From NCBI RefSeq assembly GCF_001577835.2, contig NC_029529.1:6078157-6142156 (forward strand): a DNA stretch of 64,000 bases, read 5' to 3'. This DNA comes from Coturnix japonica (Eukaryota > Chordata > Aves > Galliformes > Phasianidae). Below the pieces are notes generated by a model that worked only from the letters and a program-made list of their open reading frames with translations, had not been told where the DNA came from and searched no databases. Position numbers and translations under genes: made by a program. Position 1 is the stretch's first letter. Every line of letters begins with the position of its first letter. Shown piece by piece: positions 56,001 to 64,000 of this stretch.

Positions 56001-58240
56001 CCACCTGCGCCTGTACAAAAGGCATCAGGCCTCATGGAACTGCTGAAATCAATGGGCTGCAAACCATGGCTGAAGCCTGCCTGTCTCCCTCAGGCCATGC
56101 TGCTGCTGCAGAGTGCTTGCTTTCAGCTCATCTAAATTGCTGGGCTGAAGCAGCTTGGCTATAAATACATTGTCAAAGCAATTCTGAGGGCTGGGCAGTT
56201 TCACATCAGTATTTTTCTTTGGGGTTATTAAAGTAGTAATCGAGGCCAATGAGTTGTTTCATTTGCAGAAGCAGTGGGGCATTCCACTGCTCCCCTCTGC
56301 CACAGAGAAAATCTGATCTGTCTTGCTGGAAGAACTTGTGTTAACTCTTCCTGTCCATGGCCAGACTCCCTCTGACCAGATCCTGATCCCAGGAGTGGCA
56401 GCACTTACATTATGGAGCAGGATGCATTAACCTCAGCAGTATGCCAGGAAACTTCTCCAAATAATGTTCTGGATCGTAGAATGATGCTGGCATGGCTTAC
56501 GGTCATTCAGCTGACAAGGTGGCAAGCTGCCATACATTGTTTATGTTTAGATATATACCCTTGGACAAAGCATTGTCACTCATACCTCTGTGGAACCGAC
56601 TGAAACCAGCCCTTGGCTGAGTGGGTAGAGCTGATTTGAATGGGTTTGGAAGGAGGTGGCTCCTCATCTTTGTTTCCTCAGGGTCACTGCATCTGGGTAC
56701 TTACGCCCATGAAAACCAAACTCTGTGTGTGTGTTGGAGGCAAAGATTTGGGAGTCATTGTGGCTACAGGCAGCATGAGGCAATCCCTTGCTTTGCACCA
56801 CTGAACTTGTATAAAATGGGCAGATCTCAGGGACCTGTCTGCTTGCAGCTCCATTTCCTCCTTGTCACTGAAATCTGGGGGGCACAGTAAATGCAGACAA
56901 CTTGGGAAAGCTGCATAAATACTCTGGGAAGTGCATTTCCAAATGCTCTTCTTTTTCTCTATTTGATGAGGAAAGTGTTCAAGATCTTTGCCTATTGCTG
57001 CTGTTTCACTATGTCTGATGAGCAAGAGAAATAGAAATACAGTTTACATGCAGACTAGAGATGGCTACTAAACAGATTCAGGCAGTACCCTGGTCTTGTT
57101 GTTCTTCGTGTTGTCCAGAACATGCCCTGATGGCCCAGCTGGGCAATGGAGCTGTGGCACTGAAAGCAGAGCTGCAACCATGGGCTAAGATGACTTTTTC
57201 TCAAAGCATTAAAATGTCTTTTGAGGTCACTGGAACAGCTGTGTGTAAACTTCTGAAGCTGTTTGAAAGTCTCACTTGTGATAACCCTTTAGTTAGTAAA
57301 ATGGGAATTGCACTGAGCTGGTGACACTGAGGAATGAAAGGCTGACTCATGCTTTTCCTGCTGAGAGTCAGAAATAAACCCTAATCCCACCTGCCAGAAA
57401 GAACAGACACACAAAGGTGCAGAAGGCACCAGTGAGCTGGAGCTGTGGCCCAGCATTTGGCAGTCCTTTGCTTTTTGCAGCCTTTTGCACAATGAGGGAT
57501 TAGCACTCCTGCTCCACCCATACCCCATGTGATCCAACAGCAACAGCACAGGTCCCCCTACAGGGACAGCGAGCTGCATGGATCTGGGGGGAGGTGGTGA
57601 TGGAGCACCTGCAGCCCCCAGCTTTGCCTGCAGGCCTGCTCAGTGCCAGCCGTGCATGCGTACTGCTCCCTGCGCCTTCCCTGCAGTTCCTGTCCGAAGC
57701 AGAGATGATGTCAGAGTTGTCATGGTATCGGTATCTATGGAACCAGGATCATCGTCACGGTGCTACGAAAGCTAAGGAGCCAGGTCCTGGAGCTGTGGGG
57801 GGAAACTCCCTTTGTAATAATTGAGGGTTTCCCTCTGCAGGCTTTCTGTCCTTTCTATCCTTCGTCTTTTCCCTGGGGAAGGGATGGGTCTTGGCCTCAT
57901 CCTGTCCCATGACTCTGGTTGTTTCCCTTCCCACTCAAGCAAAGTGGGAGCTCCATCTGTCTTTGCTTCCTACCACTTTGCACCAGGTCTGTGTGGTGAT
58001 GTGGCCCCATTTGTGCTTGAGGTCACAGCACCTCTGCTCCAGCAGCATGGGTTGCCCTGGCTATACACCTCAATTTGGTGTGGTGGCCGTAGCTGTAGTA
58101 AGGTGTCCCAGCTGCAATGTGGTTGCTTCTGCAGGCTGGCCGTGTTCCGAGAGGTGACCTCAGCCACAGCACAGTGACTGCAGCTGCACCATGGGGACTC
58201 CAGCAGCAGCAACACATGTTCCACAGCTATAGCACTGCTG
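50083..58240. other. AT-rich intergenic spacer between GFER and SYNGR3
   Basis: No gene was recognised in about 8 kb. The first 5 kb is markedly AT-rich. A late AATAAA near 52362 is the only signal that might belong to an extended GFER 3' UTR. Open frames are short, without family motifs. From about 57.6 kb GC content rises towards the SYNGR3 promoter. Confidence 0.5.
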
Positions 58241-58860
58241 CTCAGTAATGATGGTTGCAGCACAATGTCCCAAGTTACAGCATAGTGTCCCATTGTAGTG
58301 TTTTCATCATGGCTGTAGCACGGTGCCCATGGCTGCAGCATGGCCATTGCGTGGTGTTCCTGGCTATAACATGGTGTTCACAGTCATTGCATAGTGCTCG
58401 TGGTCATTGCATGGTATCCCTGGCTGTAGCATCACACTTACAGTCATCGCATGGTGTCTCTTGACTGTGGTATGATGTTTTTGGTCATTGCATGGTGCCA
58501 ATTGCTATTGCATGGTATCCCTGGCTGTATCATGATGCTCATGGCCATTGCACGATGTCCCTGGCTGTATCATGATGCTCATGACCATTGCATGTTGTCC
58601 CTGTCTGTATCATGATGCTCATGGCCATTGCATGGTGTCCTTGGCTGTGGCATGATGCTCATGGCCATTGCATGGTATCCCTGTCTGTATCATGATGCTC
58701 ATGGCCATTGCATGATGTCTCTGGCTGTATCATGATGCTCATGGCCATTGCATGCTGTCCCTGTCTGTATCATGATGCTCATGGCCATCTCGTGCTGTCT
58801 GTGGTCATTGCACGGTGTTCCCGTTTGCAGCACGTTGTCCGTGGCCATGGCACTCAGTGC
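58240..58860. repeat. Minisatellite: 20-bp unit, 40-bp higher-order period
   Basis: From 58521 the motif CTGGCTGTATCATGATGCTC plus ATGGCCATTGCATGGTGTCC recurs exactly every 40 bases (58521, 58561, 58601, 58641, 58681, 58721, 58761). Each 40-mer is two related 20-mers, CATGgTGTCCcTGGCTGTat and CATGaTGcTCaTGGCcaTtg. Upstream, to about 58240, lie more diverged 20-bp copies. The array ends about 20 bases before the CpG-rich SYNGR3 promoter. Its period is not a multiple of three, so the open frames across it are not coding. Confidence 0.9.
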
Positions 58861-58879
58861 CAGCACGGCGCAGTGATCT

Positions 58880-59300
58880 CGACCTCCCCCGATGTGAGGT
58901 GGTCTCGTTGCGGTTCTCATCACTCCGGTCTCGTTCACCTGCCGCTGCCCCCCCCCACGCCGCGGGTGGTTCTTCCCTCTGCCCGCGCGCGGCGCTGCGG
59001 ACGAACCCACGCGAAAGGCTCGCGGGGGGGTGGGCGGACAGGCGCGCGGCCGGCGCGGGGAGCGCGCACGGCTCGGCTCGGCTCGGAGCGGCGCTGGAGC
59101 GGAGCGGGCGGTGGGGGAAGATGGAAGGATCGTCCTTCGGAGCGGGCCGGGCCGGCGGTGCCGTCGATCCTGTGGATTTCCTTAAGCAGCCGCAAACCAT
59201 CCTCCGGGCGACGGCTTGGGTGGGTAAGGCGAGGCGGGCAGCGTGCGGTGACCGGGCACAGAGCGATGCCCGTGCGGTCTGCGGTACCCGGGTATTGTGC
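58880..59300 (+). promoter_or_regulatory. SYNGR3: SYNGR3 promoter CpG island
   Basis: A dense GC and CpG stretch with repeated GGCTCGGCTCGG and GGAGCGG elements surrounds the SYNGR3 start codon. No TATA box was found. Confidence 0.65.
59121..59223 (+). CDS. SYNGR3: Synaptogyrin-3, exon 1 only
   Basis: Synaptogyrin-3 is a four-pass synaptic-vesicle protein. Only the first coding exon is in the window: MEGSSFGAGRAGGAVDPVDF, then KQPQTILRATAWV, which matches the cytoplasmic N-terminus of the family (human MEGASFGAGRAGAALDPVSF, RRPQTLLRVASWV). Two donors are possible: after TGG (59219, GTGGGT) or after 59223 (GTAAGG). The next family exon should continue FSIAVFGPIVNEGY, which I could not find downstream, so intron 1 runs past the window end. 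The position after GFER agrees with human gene order. Confidence 0.88.
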
Positions 59301-61313
59301 ACGCTTATGCGGTGTGCGGTGGCCGTGCGGTGTGCAGCCGGCAGCGCTTTGGTTGCTGGCTCCCGTGGGAAGTTCCGTGGGGACGGGCACGGTGCAGCGG
59401 GTGGATGATGCCGTAGCCCTGCAGTGCTTTTATCCCTGGTGCTTGAGTGTGAGAGAGCAGGGTGCAGCACAGAAGCAGAGGACATTTTCTTCCCATCCAT
59501 ACTCTCTGTGTGCATGTGTGAGAGAGAAGAAATCTTACAGCCAGCCCTGGCTCCCCCCTGTTCATCCAGATGGATGTCATATTTGCTGGTCCTTTCTCAT
59601 ATGTGAGTTCTGCTGTGCAGTAAGGAACAAGAGGTGGGATCTGTGCTGCAGCCACTCGGTGAAGTCTTTACCCGTTGCTGCTCTCATGAATAAGCAGCCA
59701 GAGAGCTGTGCTGCCAGGCTGCAGTGTCCAGCTCTCGCCTGCTACGATTAGCAAGCATGCATGGCCAAGGGAGCTCTGCAATGCCCCAAACCCCAAGTGT
59801 GGAGTCTCAACCCTGCTGCTGCAGGCTCTGGTTCTCAGAGCTGGGCCCTGGGGGCTCATCCTCACTTGTGCATGGGGGCCATGGCTGCTGGCTCTGTGTC
59901 ACCTTCAGCAGTGCCACATGCATGCAGGAAGGGGAGGTTTGAGGGAAGGGGCTGCCCCTCTAGCTGCTGTCAGGCAGTGTGCAAGGGGACCCTGGGGTGA
60001 CTGAACAACATAACATGGGAACATGCACTTATCTTCAAGCACATGAGCAGTTCCAGCTGCAATCACATGCTCGAAGTTCAGCCACATGCTTAATTGTTTG
60101 GCTGGATTGGAGCCAGTCAACCTGCCAGGGCTTTCAGAAAGCCCTTAGCTCCATTAGTGAAGGAAAGTGAAGATTATGGATATGGAGCATCCTGGTGTGG
60201 GGTGGCATTTGTGAGGCTCCTGCTGGCAGGCGTTTCCTAGAAGCATCATTTCAATCTGGAGGACTTGGTTGGGACCCAGTGGAATCCTCCACATGGCAAA
60301 CCATTGGCAACGTGTTGGTTTGGGCATGGTCAGATAAATCAGTGGCCAACAGGTGTTGAGTTGGATTCCCTTTAAAAAGATCTGCCAGCACCCAGCCAGA
60401 GAGCTCACCCTCCTTGGACTAGGGGGCAATAGGAACAGCATATGGGAGATGAATTAAAAATCCCAGCTTAGAAGATATTTGTTGGCTGTTCAGTAGAGAA
60501 GTCATTCATTTTGTGGGTCTGAGTTCAGAAAACTGGGCATGTACAACAACAGAATGGATCAATTCTAAGCAGGTGGAGGGGTCCATTGGCTTTCACGAAC
60601 ATGACATGCACACGGTTTGCAGCGCACTGTCAGATTCAGTAAGGCCTAGAAAGTACATGCTGAAACCATGTGGATGTTTCCCTTGCCTCACATGTGCTGG
60701 AAGATGCTGTGGACCCACTCCCTTGCAGATGCAGCACAGGGGTGTGGAGTCCCCATGCTGTGATGCTGTGACCCAGCTGTTTGCCACTGGCTGCTCTCCA
60801 GCATGAGCAGGGATGTGGCTGGTGTGAGCTGGGCATTTGGGGCCAGTTCCGTTCTGCCTGATGCATGGCCACTGTTCTTGCAGCTTTTGCAAAGCAAAGT
60901 GTGCCAAGGCTCTTTTTAGCTTTAGTGCTCGTGCCAGATCAAACCCACGGCCTGTTTTAAGATGGAGAGCTTGGACGGAGGCGGCAGGCGATGCACTACA
61001 AAGCAGCATCTGTCTAAGATCTTGCTGCCTTTCTGTTCCACCCTGATGCTTCCCTTTGCCAGGCTGGGATGTGCAGCACAGCCCCACAGCCACTACAGCG
61101 CTTCCATTACTTGCTTTGTAATGCCCACCTTTGCTGGCCTGCCCATAACCACAGCCTGTGGGCTTGTTCAGAAACCCCTTGAGCTGGGTGTAGGTGTTGG
61201 GGCATCTTTTTTCATGTGATTCCCCTTCCTGTTGCTTGTTGTCACATCTTTTTAAGCACATTTAACCTGTGTTGTAGGAGCAAACCTTGGAGGCTTAATC
61301 CTTGCTGCCATTT

Positions 61314-61860
61314 ACAGAATCACAGAATGGTTGGGTTGGAAGGGACCTTAAAGTCACCCCAGCTTCTCCAAGCTGAACACCCCCAGCTCCACAGCCTGTC
61401 CTTGCAGCAGAGGTGCTCCAGCCCTCTAAGCATCCCCGTGCCCTTTGCTGGTCCTGCTCCAACAGCCCCACTTCTGTCTTGTGCTGGAGGCCACAGACAT
61501 GGATGCAGACCTCCTGATGGGGGCCTCAAGAGTTGCAGAGTGGAAGGGGACATTCCCCTCCCTGCCCCGCTGTCACTCCTCTGCTGGTGCAGCCAGGTTG
61601 GCCTTCTGGGCTGCAGGTGCACAGTGCTGGCTCATGTCCATCTTCTTGTCTTCCAGGACCCCCACCTAAGTCCTTCTCTGTTGGGCTGCTCTGAATGAGT
61701 TCTCCTAGTCTGTACACATACTGGGATTGCCCCAACCCAAGTGCAGCACTTCACACTGGGCCTTGTTGTACCTCATTCAGTTCTTGTGGGTCTGCATTTC
61801 AAACCTGTCCAGGTCTGTCTGAATGGACTTTCCTTTGGATGAGGGTGCTGCCTTGGTGGC
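61314..61860 (-). repeat. CR1 LINE fragment, antisense
   Basis: It starts AATCACAGAATGGTTGGGTT, GGAAGGGACCTTAAAGTCAC (complement of a CR1 3' end). It continues with antisense ORF2 text such as TGCAGCCAGGTTGGCCTTCT, GGGATTGCCCCAACCCAAGT, GGGCCTTGTTGTACCTCATT and CAAACCTGTCCAGGTCTGTC. About 550 bp, truncated and diverged, with possible inner deletions. Confidence 0.85.
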
Positions 61861-62466
61861 CCTTTGGGATGTGCTGGTTCAAATGAGATGTGGTTGGTGG
61901 AGACCCTGTTTGGGCAGCCAGTCAACCCACTGCCTGCCAATGGGGTTTCACAACCTGTCATTGCCAAGCAGGACCCAGCTCTGTTCTGCGGCTCCAGCGG
62001 TTGGTCTGGGGCTGCAGGTTCAGCTCTGGTGCTGACAAACATCTGAGTGACCCATGAGTGAATGGTGACTTTAGGTTAGAAATTCCCAAATATAAGTTTT
62101 GATGAAAGGGGATTCCTGATCCTACCTCATACCGTGACCTCTCCATACATAGCAATTCTGAAGATCTGAAAGGGAAAAAACCTCTCCTGGCATAAACTGT
62201 AAAACCAAAAGCTGGAAAGAACCATTTGACAGTTCCTCATTCATCTCTTCCCCCTGTCTGATGCAGTTTGTCAGGAGAAGATGTGATCATTCTTGTGGTT
62301 TCCTTTTTGGGCATTTTTTGCACAACAAAACAATTTCGATGCTCACCAAGGGCTGCCTGCAGAACCAAGAGCTCCCCTCTTTGTAGTGTCATGGCTGTCC
62401 GTGCTTCTAAGTAGCCGTGCAGCTTTTAAGGGGAATTGTTTGCTTAATGCAGCGTTAGATTTGACT

Positions 62467-62501
62467 TTTAAAAGCAGTTATGGTAAATAACTGCTTTTAA
62501 A
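62467..62501. repeat. Perfect 15-bp inverted repeat with 5-nt loop
   Basis: TTTAAAAGCAGTTAT, GGTAA, ATAACTGCTTTTAAA: both arms match fully, in SYNGR3 intron 1. Too short for a normal pre-miRNA; it could be a relic of a palindromic element. Confidence 0.95.
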
Positions 62502-64000
62502 TAACTGAAGTAAATGTTTTTAGTAATCTGTCTGAATTGCAGTAAAAGCAACACTAAAAGCCTTTTTCCTTGACGTGTCAGCTTTCACCCCAAGAGCTGG
62601 CAGCCCAAGTATGTGTGCTTTGTGTGATTCTTCTGCCATGCTGGATCTCTGCAAGTCTCCTACAGCTTCAAGGGCTACTTCAGCATTTCCCTACGGTGAC
62701 TTTGGTGTGACTCAGAGCTGCTCCACTGACCCAGGGTGTGTGCCATAGCACTGCACTGCCTGCAGCTGGCACTTGCCCTGCTCTGCCTGGAGCCTTTCAG
62801 GTTTCCTTAAGCTGAATGGGAGCGTAGTTCATCACCTGTTGGCTGAGAGCTGTTCCTGTGCAGTGCTAGCTCATTGAGCCCAGCATTTTGTTTAAGTTTT
62901 CCTTGCCTTTAAGAGCATAACCTTTATTAGAGGATGGGCCAGCAGCAGCCAAAACTGATTGCCTAGCCATGGACATAGCAGCGAGTGGAAATCCACATAA
63001 CCTTGGGTATGCAGTAGTGAACTTATTGGGGAAGAGACTGCTTTGGCTCAGATCTGGGAGTAATCTTCATGTGCTGGCTTTTCAATGGGTTGTGTATTAG
63101 TCCATAATATGGCAAATCATTATCTTTCAGCGAGATGTGTGTACTTTGCAGAGGGATGAGTAGGGAAAGAGCTGAGTTGGATGTGTTATGTATAGGAGGC
63201 AGTTCTTGGAGGGGGCAGTGGGCCCTTTCTGCTCTCTTTCAGGTTCGTTTGGTTTCTCTGGGAGGGTGAAAGGTGCTGCTACCTGCCATGTGCTCACTGT
63301 AAAGGCTGTGTCTGTTATCATCAGGGAAAAAAGAAACAGCTCAGGGACAGAGGAGCCAAGCAGCAGCAGAAGAGCAGGGTTTTGGGGTGGTCACTGTGCT
63401 GCACCCTGGGCACAGCAGCCCTCCTGCCTTCATGAGGAACCTCTGCCCCAGCTGCAAGGTCCCCCAGCCTGGAGGGCATGTGGCTCTCAGAGAGGGGCTG
63501 CAGGGCTGGGCTGTGCCTCACGAGCCTGCAGCAATGCTCAGAGCTTGTGCTGTGATCTTGGCTGCCCTGGGCTTTGTCTAGTGCTGGCTGCTTTCAGTAA
63601 GGTCACCAGATTTCCATCTTAATTTCCTTTTTCCATGGGCAGTAGATTAAAGGCTGAACTTAAGTTTTACATTTTTGTTAATGAAATTATACAGAAGTTT
63701 CACCACATCTGAGCTTAAAATGCAGCTGAATTATCGTTTTCCTGTCATCACTGATTCCAAATGCTGTCCGTTTGATGTGTGCTCAGATTGTGCCACTAGA
63801 CCAGGAACTTTGAATGGATGCTGTGTTTCAACCAACATCTTTTGCCGCATTAGAACAAGTAATTCAGTAAAAAGCAGTCATGTGGTCATCAACATGCATC
63901 CTTCACAGGCTGATTAGCCCATTAGACATGTCCATAACCCTATTAGGGTCGGCATCACGCTATCCGGTTCTGTGCCAGAAACTGCGTCAGGTCTTTCTTT

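Larger units (their letters stand above)
59224..64000 (+). other. SYNGR3: SYNGR3 intron 1 (part)
   Basis: No further SYNGR3 exon was recognised. The region contains an antisense CR1 (about 61314-61860) and a perfect 15-bp inverted repeat (62467-62501). Frames that stay open are short. Confidence 0.55.

Noticed and set aside
58708-59751. 347-aa plus-strand open frame and 236-aa minus-strand frame
   Set aside because: They start in the minisatellite and run through the SYNGR3 CpG island in frames other than the real exon; repeat period and base composition explain them.

Overview
The window looks like nuclear DNA from a bird, most likely a galliform such as chicken. Genes are intron-rich, CpG islands mark the promoters, and the only interspersed repeats I recognise are CR1 LINE fragments plus one CR1-tailed SINE-like element. 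Reading exons by splice sites and reading frame gives eight protein-coding genes. Their order is that of human 16p13.3: MSRB1, RPL3L, NDUFB10, RPS2, an SNHG9-like RNA gene, TBL3, NOXO1, GFER, SYNGR3. A TEX2-like gene sits between MSRB1 and RPL3L, where I know of none in human.

Layout: 1-4 kb is gene-free and holds AT-rich blocks that look like conserved non-coding DNA. MSRB1 (-, 5056-6259) is a selenoprotein gene with an in-frame TGA and a readable SECIS element at 4549-4615. A CpG island at about 6-7.1 kb probably serves MSRB1 and the divergent TEX2-like gene (+, coding 9527-13597, 848 aa). RPL3L (-, 14612-21226) converges on TEX2-like and is head-to-head with NDUFB10 (+, 21616-23466). RPS2 (-, 24052-26209 with its 5' exon) hosts a SNORA10-like H/ACA snoRNA and is head-to-head with an intron-containing non-coding gene (+, about 26441-27155) that matches SNHG9 in place and design and carries a second H/ACA candidate. 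TBL3 (+, 27440-36251, 22 coding exons, 811 aa) converges on NOXO1 (-, 37541-40810, 484 aa). After about 7 kb without genes comes GFER (+, 48221-49959). About 8 kb of AT-rich spacer and a 40-bp-period minisatellite lead to SYNGR3, of which only exon 1 (59121-about 59220) lies in the window.

The genes do not form a pathway. Several are housekeeping genes for translation or ribosome assembly (RPS2, TBL3/UTP13, the snoRNA hosts, muscle-type RPL3L) or mitochondrial redox biology (NDUFB10, GFER). They have compact promoters with YY1, ZNF143, NRF1, ETS or TCTCGCGAGA motifs. I found no retrovirus-like element, CRISPR array or prokaryotic-type system. The most interesting items are the two snoRNA loci, the tRNA-CR1 composite repeat, the TEX2 paralogue and the higher-order minisatellite.
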